Shown here piece after piece: positions 45,312 through 57,068 of a stretch of 64,000 bases of DNA. A program made the translations under genes and the position numbers. This stretch comes from Cordilura impudica (taxonomy: Eukaryota > Arthropoda > Insecta > Diptera > Scathophagidae). The notes beneath the pieces were generated by a model. That model saw nothing but the letters and a program-made list of their open reading frames with translations, did no database searches and was not told the DNA's origin. How positions within the stretch are numbered: the first letter of the stretch is position 1; each line of letters begins with the position of its first letter. The stretch lies in contig OY821519.1 of NCBI GenBank assembly GCA_963682025.1, positions 98,577,085-98,641,084 on the forward strand. Direction: 5' to 3'.

Positions 45312-48300
45312 GATGTGTAAACATGTATACGCGCAGGGGGGGGGGGGCAAATTTCTATTTCACACTACAATCACAAAAACAGCGTACCATGTGAACCGTA
45401 CTTCAAAATCGGTATTGGTAAAAAAATTATGATATGTAATAACCTGTTTGAAAATGAAAAATGAAAAACGAAAAAAGTAAAAAACGAAAAATGAAAAATA
45501 AAAAATAAAAAAATTAAAAATTAAAAATTAAAACTAAAAAATAAAAAATGAAAAATTAAAAATAAAAAATGAAATATAAAAAATTAAAAATTAAAAATTA
45601 AAATTAAAAATAAAAAATTAAAAATTAAAAATTAAAAATTAAAAATTAAAAATTAAAAATTAAAAATAAAAAATTAAAAATTAAAAATTAAAAATTAAAA
45701 ATTAAAAATTAAAAATTAAAAATTAAAAATTAAAAATTAAAAATTAAAAATTAAAAATTAAAAATTAAAAATTAATAATTAAAAATTAAAAATTAAAAAT
45801 TAAAAATTAAAAATTAAAAATTAAAAATTAAAAATTAAAAATTAAAAATTAAAAATTAAAAATTAAAAATTAAAAATTAAAAATTAAAAATTAAAAATTA
45901 AAAATTAAAAATTAAAAATTAAAAATTAAAAATTAAAAATTAAAAATTAAAAATTAAAAATTAAAAATTAAAAATTAAAAATTAAAAATTAAAAATTAAA
46001 AATTAAAAATTAAAAATTAAAAATTAAAAATTAAAAATTAAAAATTAAAAATTAAAAATTAAAAATTAAAAATTAAAAATTAAAAATTAAAAATTAAAAA
46101 TTAAAAATTAAAAATTAAAAATTAAAAATTAAAAATTAAAAATTAAAAATTAAAAATTAAAAATTAAAAATTAAAAATTAAAAATTAAAAATTAAAAATT
46201 AAAAATAAAAAATTAAAAATTAAAAATTAAAAATTAAAAATTAAAAATTAAAAATTAAAAATTAAAAATTAAAAATTAAAAATTAAAAATTAAAAATTAA
46301 AAATTAAAAATTATAAATTAAAAATTAAAAATTAAAAATTAAAAATTAAAAATTAAAAATAAAAAATGAAAAATTAAAAATTAAAAATTAAAAATTAAAA
46401 ATTAAAAATTAAAAATTAAAAATTAAAAATTAAAAATTAAAAATTAAAAATTAAAAATTAAAAATTAAAAATTAAAAATTAAAAATTAAAAGTTAAAAAT
46501 TAAAAATTAAAAATTTAAAATTAAAAATTAAAAATTAAAAATTAAAAATTAAAAATTAAAAATTAAAAATTAAAAACTAAAAATTAAAAATTAAAAATTA
46601 AAAATTTTAAATTTAAAATTAAAAATTAAAAATTAAAAATTAAAAATTAAAAATTAAAACTTAAAAATTAAAAATTAAAAATTAAAAATTAAAAATTAAA
46701 AATTAAAAATTAAAAATTAAAAATTAAAAATTAAAAATTAAAAATTAAAAATTAATAATTAAAAATTAAAAATTAAAAATTAAAAATTAAAAATTAAAAA
46801 TTAAAAATTAAAAATTAAAAATTAAAAATTAAAAATTAAAAATTAAAAATTAAAAATTAAAAATTAAAAATTAAAAATTAAAAATTAAAAATTAAAAATT
46901 AAAAATTAAAAATTAAAAATTAAAAATTAAAAATTAAAAATTAAAAATTAAAAATTAAAAATTAAAAATTAAAAATTAAAAATTAAAAATTAAAAATTAA
47001 AAATTAAAAATAAAAAATGAAAAATTAAAAATTAAAAATTAAAAATTAAAAATTAAAAATTAAAAATTAAAAATTAAAAATTAAAAATTAAAAATTAAAA
47101 ATTAAAAATTAAAAATTAAAAATTAAAAATTAAAAATTAAAAATTAAAAGTTAAAAATTAAAAATTAAAAATTTAAAATTAAAAATTAAAAATTAAAAAT
47201 AAAAAATGAAAACTGAAAAATTAAAAATTAAAAATTAAAAATTAAAAATTAAAAATTAAAAATTAAAAATTAAAAATTAAAAACTAAAAATTAAAAATTA
47301 AAAATTAAAAATTTTAAATTTAAAATTAAAAATTAAAAATTAAAAATTAAAAATTAAAAATTAAAAATTAAAAATTAAAAATTAAAAATTAAAAATTAAA
47401 AATTAAAAATTAAAAATTAAAAATTAAAAATTAAAAATTAAAAATTAAAAATTAAAAATTAAAAATTAAAAATTAAAAATTAAAAATTAAAAATTAAAAA
47501 TTAAAAATTAAAAATTAAAAATTAAAAATTAAAAATTAAAAATTAAAAATTAAAAATTAAAAATTAAAAATTAAAAATTAAAAATTAAAAATTAAAAATT
47601 AAAAATTAAAAATTAAAAATTAAAAATTAAAAATTAAAAATTAAAAATTAAAAATTAAAAATTAAAAATTAAAAATTAAAAATTAAAAATTAAAAATTAA
47701 AAATTAAAAATTAAAAATTAAAAATTAAAAATTAAAAATTAAAAATTAAAAATTAAAAATTAAAAATTAAAAATTAAAAATTAAAAATTAAAAATTAAAA
47801 ATTAAAAATTAAAAATTAAAAATTAAAAATTAAAAATTAAAAATTAAAAATTAAAAATTAAAAATTAAAAATTAAAAATTAAAAATTAAAAATTAAAAAT
47901 TAAAAATTAAAAATTAAAAATTAAAAATTAAAAATTAAAAATTAAAAATTAAAAATTAAAAATTAAAAATTAAAAATTAAAAATTAAAAATTAAAAATTA
48001 AAAATTAAAAATTAAAAATTAAAAATTAAAAATTAAAAATTAAAAATTAAAAATTAAAAATTAAAAATTAAAAATTAAAAATTAAAAATTAAAAATTAAA
48101 AATTAAAAATTAAAAATTAAAAATTAAAAATTAAAAATTAAAAATTAAAAATTAAAAATTAAAAATTAAAAATTTAAAAATTAAAAATTAAAAGTTAAAA
48201 ATTAAAAATTAAAAATTAAAAATTTAAAATTTAAAATTTAAAATTTAAAATTTAAAATTTTAAATTTAAAATTAAAAATTAAAAATTAAAAATTAAAAAT

Positions 48301-49574
48301 TAAAAATTAAAAATTAAAAATTAAAAATTAAAAATTAAAAATTAAAAATTAAAAATTAAAAATTAAAAATTAAAAATTAAAAATTAAAAATTAAAAATTA
48401 AAAATTAAAAATTAAAAATTAAAAATTAAAAATTAAAAATTAAAAATTAAAAATTAAAAATTAAAAATTAAAAATTAAAAATTAAAAATTTAAAAATTAA
48501 AAATTAAAAGTTAAAAATTAAAAATTAAAAATTAAAAATTAAAAATTAAAAATTAAAAATTTAAAATTTAAAATTAAAAATTAAAAATTAAAAATTAAAA
48601 ATTAAAAATTAAAAATTAAAAATTAAAAATTAAAAATTAAAAATTAAAAATTAAAAATTAAAAATTAAAAATTAAAAATTAAAAATTAAAAATTAAAAAT
48701 TAAAAATTAAAAATTAAAAATTAAAAATTAAAAATTAAAAATAAAAAATTAAAAATTAAAAATTAAAAATTAAAAGTTAAAAATTAAAAAATTAAAAATT
48801 AAAAATTAAAAATTAAAAATTAAAAATTAAAAATTAAAAATTAAAAATTAAAAATTAAAAATTAAAAATTAAAAATTAAAAATTAAAAATTAAAAATTAA
48901 AAATTAAAAATTAAAAATTAAAAATTAAAAATTAAAAATTAAAAATTAAAAATTAAAAATTAAAAATTAAAAATTAAAAATTAAAAATTAAAAATTAAAA
49001 ATTAAAAATTAAAAGTTAAAAATTAAAAAATTAAAAATTAAAAATTAAAAATTAAAAATTAAATATTAAAAATTAAAAATTAAAAATTAAAAATTAAAAA
49101 TTAAAAATTAAAAATTAAAAATTAAAAATTAAAAATTAAAAATTAAAAATTAAAAATTAAAAATTAAAAATTAAAAATTAAAAATTAAAAACTAAAAATT
49201 AAAAATTAAAAATGAAAAATAAAAAATAAAAAATGAAAAATAAAAAGTGAAAAATTAAATAATTAAAAATAAAAAATTAAACATAAAAAATAAAAAATGA
49301 GAAATAAAAAATGGAAAATAAAAATTAAAAACAATAAATTAAACAATTAAAAATAAAAAATGAAAATTAAAAAATTAAAAACGAAAAATTAAAAATTAAA
49401 CGAGTGAAGTAATAAATAATAATAAATATTTTTATATTAGCAGAGCCCCTGCAGTGATTGCTGTAAGTGATACATACATAGATGACGCGTTCTGTTTGAT
49501 ATTAAAAAGCTGCCATAAAAATATCTTTAATTACTAGATGATTACACATCTCCCCTGTGATCGGACTCACATGA
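45312..49574 (+). mobile_element. Array-carrier family, copy 4 (7-bp array inside)
   Basis: Left end GATGTGTAAACATG, CGCGCAGGGGGG (G-run expanded to 12), CAAATTTCTATTTCACACTA, ATTATGATATGT; the array starts about 20 bp later. On the right are GCAGAGCCCCTGCAGTGATT, AGTGATACATACATAGATGA, TAGATGATTACACATCTCC and GTGATCGGACTCACATGA, then T-run. 4,263 bp, of which over 90 percent is tandem repeat. Confidence 0.8.
45455..49400. repeat. (TTAAAAA)n satellite-like array, about 3.9 kb
   Basis: Nearly pure 7-bp repeat TTAAAAA from about 45590 to 49200, with degenerate A-rich edges. Rare variants act as markers: an AATAAAAAATGAAAAATT block recurs at about 46358 and 47008, and an AAAACTAAAAATT to TTTTAAATTTAAAATT block recurs at about 46572 and 47279. 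This implies 650-700-bp duplications. A run of TTTAAAA units lies at 48222-48270. No coding content. Confidence 0.95.
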
Positions 49575-49969
49575 TTTTTTTTATTTATTTTTTTCTTTTA
49601 ATAGAGAATTTCCAAATAATTTCCCCAACTACCAAGTAGAGTAAAATATGTTATACTTGTAAGTTATTAAATAGATATAAGCGAGTATAGGAAGGCTCCT
49701 TTTTAGGGGGTACGAACATTTATTTTTTAATTTTTATTTCTTTACAGTCATTAACAATTTTAATTATTTACCCCCGCGCCAATTATGACTTTATAGAGGC
49801 TAATAAAGTCGACAACAATCAATCCATTAAAACATAAAAATTTAAGATTAAAAAAAATTTTAAAAAATCTCTATACATTAGCGTGGTCCTACGTTATATG
49901 GACATTTTTTAAATGGCGATTTTGGGAAGTGACGGGGTCCAGTTTTTTTTCTTTTCTATAGAAAACTAA
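49575..49969. other. AT-rich spacer, nothing recognised
   Basis: No motif seen. Confidence 0.5.
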
Positions 49970-50508
49970 TCTTATATATTAAAAAAAATTATGAAAACTA
50001 AAGTCAGTCCGTCTGGCCGTTCTATCTGGCCGATTTCCTTAATTTTTTTTTAATGAAAGGTATTTAGACACAGATATGTCACCAACAATTGGAATTTACT
50101 CAACTCCCACCTTAATCAAGTTATACTTTTTTCATGGTTTTTTCAATATTTTCCTTCACTCAAACCTCTATTACTAGAGTTCTAATTAACGTAGGCTGTT
50201 GACATAAGTCAGCTCTTTATTTTCAGCTATTAACTGTTTAAATTCGTTCAGTTTGAGGAAAGTTATGCATGCACAATCAACTTTACATTATGCAACCCGA
50301 AAGTTAATGTACAGATTGAGGAAGGCGTGCACAATCAACTTTACATTAAATTTTTTTGAAGATTTTTTCAATATTTTCCTTCACTCAAACCTCTATAACT
50401 AGAGTTCTAATTCACGTAGGCTGTTGACATAAGTCTAAGAACACTCACGGCTCCTCATAAAAATTAATATAATATAATATAATGCTGCGGAGCAGCACGG
50501 GTCTCTAG
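49970..50508 (+). mobile_element. Second type of non-autonomous Helitron
   Basis: Starts TCTTATATATTAAAAAAAAT then AAGTCAGTCCGTCTGGCCG, and ends with hairpin TGCTGCGGAGCAGCA, seven bases, CTAG, with T following and A preceding. This is the Helitron end plan with sequences unlike the CTAG family above. Inside, a 68-bp block (TTTTCCTTCACTCAAACCTC ... GTAGGCTGTTGACATAAGTC) occurs twice, about 223 bp apart. Confidence 0.72.
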
Positions 50509-52656
50509 TAAATGTGAAGTTTGGGGACAATCGGATAAACATTGATTTTTTCAGATTTTACGAAAATTTCGTTATACGGTTTAATTTTTTCGACAAGTTG
50601 TTATATGAGTAGTATTAGTATTAAATTATCTTTTTAAAAATGCCTCAGACCACTTTTGTGCAAAAAAAAACATTGAGTAATGGAATTTGACGGCTATTTT
50701 TTAACTTGAAGAAATCGATTAAAGCCATCATTTGAAAACCAAATTTTGAAAACTTTTTAAAAAATTTTCTTAAACAAAACTTAAAAAAATGAATCTGGCA
50801 CTTTACGTTCTTTTTTTTTAAATACATGTTATTAATACATGAGATTAACTGTGTGAATGTTTAGGTAAATCCCTCTGCTAGAATTTTTTTACACGGACTT
50901 TTTTTTACGGATTTCGAGAAAAATTCGATTTTTGTAAAATATTCAGTAAATGTATTCTTTCTAAATACTTTTTATCAAAAATTAATCATTTTTCTACTTT
51001 TAAATGTTATTTTTTATCATAATAGCCTAGGGTCTCGGAAAAAATAATATGACCCTATTTACCCGTTTGGACTCGGGGTCACATATGACCCCAAGCTAAT
51101 AAAAAACTATTTATTTAAAAAAAAAATCAAATATTTTGTAAGTGCTGCTGAATTTTTAGATGCGACGCTTAAAATATAATAACCAAATGTGTAGATCTTT
51201 TATGCTAAAAGTTTGGAATAAATAGAACAACGTTAACCCATTTCTTGTCGAGGCCAAACTTTAAATTTTTGCATATTAAAAAAAGTAAATACCCAAAAAT
51301 AATATATTGTTCTAGTAAACCAGATAAAACCCTTATTGTTGGTTGGAAAATAAAATTCTGCTATACAATTTTATTATTTTATATAAAAATAAAAAATCTT
51401 ATTTTCGATCTTTATCATTGTAAGGATTGAGTTTGAAATTATTCAGGCTCAAGATCAAATGTTTTTACTTTAAATAAAGCAAAAAAAATTGGCACATTTG
51501 TTTCAAAAAATTGATCTATATTCTCCATGACGGGTTATACAGCTGTTTCGGGAAGAGTCTCCAACCCTCATCAGTAACCAAAAGCAGTAGATAGTTTGTT
51601 TGGTAAAAAGTTAAATTCATATATATTTGCAAAAAAACAACCAAATGAGAATTCAAGCAAAAGTTATACTATTTAAGCCCCTTCCAATACAACAAACTAA
51701 AATAGAACAACTTTGAAATAAATATGTTTGTATACGAGTACACATTGCATACTACAATATACATGTTTGTTTTTGTCTTGAAAAAACAAGAAAAACAATT
51801 TGTTTTTGCTAAACTTACATTTAGCGTTAACGGCGTGGAGTGCCCTCCGTATTTTTAATTTTCATCTTAATCATTTTAATGATTGAGTTCGAAATTATTC
51901 AGCATCAAGATCTGCTATATTTTGCAAAAACTTACCCTTATGTGCTCCTAGTGTTCAAATTATATATTGTAATTTTAATTTGAATTTAATTTACAATGGT
52001 AAAAATAAAACAGAAATAAGGGTACAGATTTACGTTAACAACTTTTATTAGCAGCGAAGTAATTAAGGAGCTTGATAATATTACGTACGTATTATGCACT
52101 TTGTAAAAAAATTCTTTTCAAAATCAAAATATTAAAAATTGTTTCAGTAAATAAATAACAAAAATAAACTAATATTTTCAATAATTTTTTTTTTTGTATT
52201 CTTTCTATTTATTTATATATTTATAACTACAAATAATAAGAAAACTCCGAATGAAAATGTTATATCCAGAGCTATTTTATTATAGAGATGCGCTTTCAAA
52301 TATGTTTGAAAAGTACAACAGAGGCCGCTAGGGCAAAATTTTTTATCTAAGGTCTATTAGGTTTTATCTAAGGTTTATTAAAAAATTAAAAAACGAAAAA
52401 CTGTTTAATTTCTTCAAAAACTATAATAAGCAGATAACTGTACCAAAGATATATCACAATGTATTAAATAGTGGTTTTAACGAGTTAAATAGAAAAACTC
52501 GATTTCGGTAATCTTTATACAAAAATATCTTAAAATCCAAAGCTGTCCTTGCAATTAATGTGTTAACGTCCTCGGACTTATCCCAAATTTTAGGCACGGA
52601 AAATAAAATAAAACAGTAATAAGAAAGGTTGGACATCTAAAATATTAATGAAAAAC
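50509..52656. other. AT-rich spacer, nothing recognised
   Basis: About 2.1 kb. Holds a short perfect inverted repeat (GGGGTCACATATGACCCC near 51056) and a diverged 60-bp direct repeat (GAAATTATTCAGxxTCAAGATC) near 51435 and 51890. No coding signal. Confidence 0.5.
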
Positions 52657-52665
52657 AACTATAGG

Positions 52666-53733
52666 AAGGGTGTGAAGTTAAATATCGAAATAAATATCTG
52701 TTAAGAATTTTAACAGAGAATGTTAATGTTAACATTTTCTGTTAAGTACTTCACTTCAGCAAACGAAATTTATTATTCAAGGAAAAAACCAATTATCTAA
52801 ATATTTTAATAATTAAATTTAGACTATAAACATGTATCTGACAAATAATAAATTTGTTTTGTTATTATTTTGTAATTTCATATAAAAAATAATGTATATT
52901 CGCATATAACAGCATATAATATTAAACTATCCAAAACGGATATTTCTAGCCGACCTGAATGAGGGTTGTCATATATCAGGTGAAAGCTCCATGGGAGTAG
53001 AATCTAATGGTATACCGGCCATATTCAATTGTTTCTCAGGAAAAAAGTTACAAAGGATCAAAAAAAAAAGCAGATTTTTTCCATAAGAATTATTTTCAAG
53101 GGGTCAAAACGGTTATTTCTAGCCGATCTGAATGAGGGTTGTCATATATCAGGTGAGAGCCCCATGGGGGTAGAATCTAATGGCATACCGCCCATATTCA
53201 ATTGTTTCTCAGGAAAAAAGTTGCAAAGGATCAAAATAATATATATGATATATGACAACCCTCATTCAGGTCGGCTAGAAATAACCGTTTTGACCCCTTG
53301 AAAATAATTCTTATGGGAAAAATCTGCTTTTTTTATTTTCATCCTTTGTAACTTTTTTCCTGAGAAACAATTGAGTATAGGCGGTATGCCATTGTAATCT
53401 ACTCCCATGGGGCTCTCATCTGATATATGACAACCCTCATTCAGGTCGGCTAGAAATAACCGTTTTGGCTACTTTAATATTATATGCTGTTATATGCGAA
53501 TATACATTATTTTTTATATGAAATTACAAAATAATAACAAAACAAATTTATTATTTGGCAGATACATGTTTATAGTCTAAATTTAATTATTAAAATATTT
53601 AGATAATTGGTTTTTTACTTGAATAAAAAATTTCGTTTGCTGAAGTAAAGTACTTAACAGAAAATGTTAACATTAATATTCTCTGTTAAAATTCTTAACA
53701 GATATTTATTTCGATATTTAACTTCACACCCTT
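52666..53733. mobile_element. Foldback element with 9-bp target duplication
   Basis: Two long arms of roughly 500 bp are inverted copies. Outer ends are AAGGGTGTGAAGTTAAATAT and ATATTTAACTTCACACCCTT. The arms hold repeated 150-180-bp units marked by GACCTGAATGAGGGTTGTC (two direct on the left, two inverted on the right) and CATATTCAATTGTTTCTCAG. AACTATAGG occurs exactly at both flanks (52657-52665 and 53734-53742). The middle is only a few tens of bases and codes nothing. Long composite TIRs with a 9-bp duplication match the foldback (FB) type, usually linked to Mutator-like transposases. Confidence 0.9.
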
Positions 53734-53850
53734 AACTATAGGAACTAACTGAAAGACACCTATCTATAATAAATTAAACTAAATATGAAAGACTAAAAAT
53801 TTAAAAACTTAAATTAAAAACTGAAAACTGAAATTAAAAATTTAAAATCA

Positions 53851-54211
53851 TCTATAATATTAATAGGCTAGGCGATTTCTTGTGACCGATGTTTTGTTCT
53901 ACCGTTTTATCCCGATTTTGACCAAACGTATATTATTTGGAAGGTATTTCTCTTTAGCCGATTTGCAGATTTTTAAATTTTTTCCTCTATTTTGAGTAAA
54001 TTGCATTTAAAGTTGCTACTAACACATACATAAAATTATACCATGCTCTGTGTGTTTATTAAATTTGTTAATGTGTTTGTAATAAAAATGAGTTTGTTTT
54101 TTTTTTTTTTTTTGTTGATTTGTGAATTGGCTATAATTGATTAGCATACTTTTAGGGTCTTTATTTAATGGAAAAAAAAATTCCTAGAATTTGCACTCGA
54201 ATTTCTGCTAG
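53851..54211 (+). mobile_element. Short non-autonomous Helitron (CTAG family), damaged hairpin
   Basis: Starts TCTATAATATTAATAGGCTA after an A, ends TGCACTCGAATTTC, TGCTAG, then T. The second arm of the hairpin and the next bases are deleted although the CTAG end is kept. Confidence 0.85.
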
Positions 54212-55236
54212 TATATAAAAAATTGTTTGAAAATCGTTAATATTTGAAAAAAATAAAGATTTGATTGTTAATATTTCAAAAAAAAAAAAAAATAATAAAA
54301 AAATTGGTCTGATGTAATAACAAATTTAGTAAATAAATATTAGAGTCCGAAAAGTGGTATTAAAATATAATTTAACTTAATAAGAAACAAAAAAATATAT
54401 ATATTGGAATACTTCAATAGAAAGAAACATATAGACTTGAATAAACGAATATTTTCTCAAAAAAAAAAACCTAAAAGAATGAATGGGTTTTGTGAATGAA
54501 AAATATGAAAAATATGTTGTCAACTCCCAGCGAAACGCCGGGACACGTATAACTTTTTATTGACCGATATTACTTTCTCCGATGGTTTCATCCCATCCCG
54601 ATCACTGACCCCTACCATTTATCGCACAGTGTTATACAAGCGTAAGCATGTAACAACCAGGACTCTTATTTTATTCCAAATTATATAATATATAAGAAAT
54701 TTTAATTCTGTTAGTCGCTTCCAAACGCAAAGTAAAAATATTTGAAACATGTTGTTATAGTCGATAGAAACTTGAACTGAATCATTGAGATACGAGTTAA
54801 ATATTGAAGATTTTTCTACATCTTGTGTAACAGCAGAACCATCAACTGTTACTTATTATTGTTTCTTCCAATCTGCTTGTTTAAAAAATTCCAGGTTTTT
54901 CCATATTTCATTAGCTTTTTGCACAATACTTTATATTATTCGTTTAACATAGCAGGGACAGTCTTCTTGCTATTGCATTTAGCACTCTTTTTTTTAAGTT
55001 ATTAATGAAACTAATTACACTAGCCAACAAGGGTTTGAACTGGAGCAACCAAATATCTATCATAGGGTAATTTGGTGGGCTGAAGTCGAATCTGTAATTG
55101 TTTTTTCTCTATCACATCAGATTTTCGAGATACAAAAAAATTTTTTTTATTCGTTTTTTACATAAAAAATCATTAGTTTATTTAAAAATCGAAGAATTTT
55201 CAAAAGTGAATGGCGTTATTTGAATGTCGCACTATG
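54212..55236. other. AT-rich spacer, nothing recognised
   Basis: No recognised motif or repeat. Confidence 0.5.
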
Positions 55237-56200
55237 GGGTATTTGTACCGAGAAGCTGGCATTAAATAAACGGGTCTTACGATCCGCGTAAGTATGTGTA
55301 CTATTTAGTTTTCGGGATGGTTGATTTCAAATCTGAAGTCAAAATTTCGAAAATCAAAATGGCGGACACAAAATGGCGGACCATTTTTTTTCAAAACAAA
55401 GCGCATTTCCACTAAACTTTGTCTTAAGGGGTTATCGGTGTCGCTGATCTCAAATCAGAATTAAAAATTTCAAAAATTAAAATGGCGGACACAAAATGGC
55501 GGACCTTTCTTCTTAAAACTAAGCGCATACACACCAAACTTTGTCTTAAGGTGTTTTCGGGGTCGCTGATCTCGAATCTGAATTCAACATTTCAAAAATC
55601 AAAATGGCGGATACATTTACACCAAACTGATTTCCTATCTTAGGTCCAAATTTGTGTAAACTGAGCATACAAAGAGTTTCATAAAAGTTTAACATGACAT
55701 TTTGGTTAAAACATTTTATAAGAAGCATTTGGTTTTCCCATTTCATTTAGTTTCATTCATTTAAATTTAATCTGATGATTACGGTTGTTTCGATGAGGAA
55801 GACGATGAAGTAGACGATCAGAAAGACGATGAAGAAGTGCTTAGTAATTTTTAATAAAAATAATATCCAAAAAAACTAAAAAATTCAAATGTGCGACCCC
55901 AAATTCCCAAATTCAGTTTAAAAAGCAGCTACCCCGAAGCGAATGCGTTTAATTTTGGTTTTAAGAAAAATGGTCCGCCGTTTTGTGTCCGCCATTTTGA
56001 TTTTTGAAATTTTGAATTCAGATTTGAGATCAGCGGCACCGAAAACCCTTTAAGACAAAGTTTAGTGGAAATGCGCTTAGGTTTGAGAAAAATGGTCCGC
56101 CATTTTGTTACCGCCATTTTCATTTTTGAAATTTTGAATTCAGATTCGAATTCAGCGACCTCCAAAATCATTAATTACCAAATTTCCGACAAATACCGTA
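55237..56200. repeat. Inverted tandem array (AAAATGGCGGAC units), probable foldback element
   Basis: Three direct units of about 117 bp (55330-55620) each carry GCTGATCTCAAATC, AATTTCAAAAATC, AAAATGGCGGACACAAAATG and AAACTTTGTCTTAAGG. Two inverted units follow at 55925-56165. Possible ends GGGGTATTTGTACCGAGAA and, inverted on the right, CGGTATTTGTCGGAAA are only partly alike. Between the arrays, 55774-55854 reads on the plus strand as a highly acidic tail DDYGCFDEEDDEVDDQKDDE ending in TAA. It may be the last exon scrap of a transposon gene. Confidence 0.65.
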
Positions 56201-56768
56201 ACACTCTCAATTTTTATTAGCTTTTTGCATTGCAAAACACCGTTTTTTTCGAAGTCCTCGAAAACCATGAAGTGCAAGTTTGTGCAACCTGCACCTGCGC
56301 AATTTTGTTACAATATATGTCAAACTACAAACTATATCCATATATTAATGGGGCGAAACGGGGCTCATACACAAAAGTTCCAACATACAGGCATATTTAT
56401 TTTTAACTTCTCAATTTTTAGGTGTTCCTAAGAAAACCGCAATTAAACTTAAATAAGGGTACGAAACGAAGCGTTTTGTTGACTTAAACGTAACTTATGT
56501 ATCAGTTAACTAACACACTAAATATAGCTCTTATCTTTAAGCGTTTACTGCACTTTCAAAGAACGTAAACATCGCCCTTTTTCGATTCATCAAAAAATTT
56601 CATATCAATTAATTGGAAAACCCCAATTTCAACGGTTTCCCGGCTACGCAAAATTTTCAATATTGTTATTTTATCGTTAGACCATGATTAAGTGGTCAAT
56701 TTACTATGCGATTAAAATTATGGCATGGGTTAAAACGCAATTTAAGATTTTGATTTTTTGCCAGCTTT
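56201..56768. other. Spacer, nothing recognised
   Basis: No recognised motif. A possible promoter or 3' flank of the gene that follows cannot be defined. Confidence 0.45.
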
Positions 56769-57068
56769 TCAGTACGAATAACCCTTAGTGCGTCGTTTGT
56801 ATTTTGTTGGTTCAGTTTCACGTATTAGAGTCCAGCAATAGTCTCCCAGCATGCCTTCGTCCCAAAATCCTTGATATTTTCTTTCAATTTCCATTAAATC
56901 TTGTTCGTCGCTCACCGCTCCTAGGTTTTGTGGAAAAAAATCTAAATGCGAATGAAGAGAATGCATTTTGAGTGACATTCGTGCACCTAATTCGTGATAA
57001 TTTTTCAATAATTCAGCAAAAATTTGTTTGTAGTTTTCACTCTTATCGTTTCCAAGAAAAGAGTCCAC

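Noticed and set aside
51050..51075. GGGGTCACATATGACCCC as a regulatory operator
   Set aside because: A single short palindrome in AT-rich DNA with no gene nearby; no support for function.
53029..53301. Open frame of 90 codons
   Set aside because: It lies within the foldback arms and runs across the fold-back centre, so it is not a gene.
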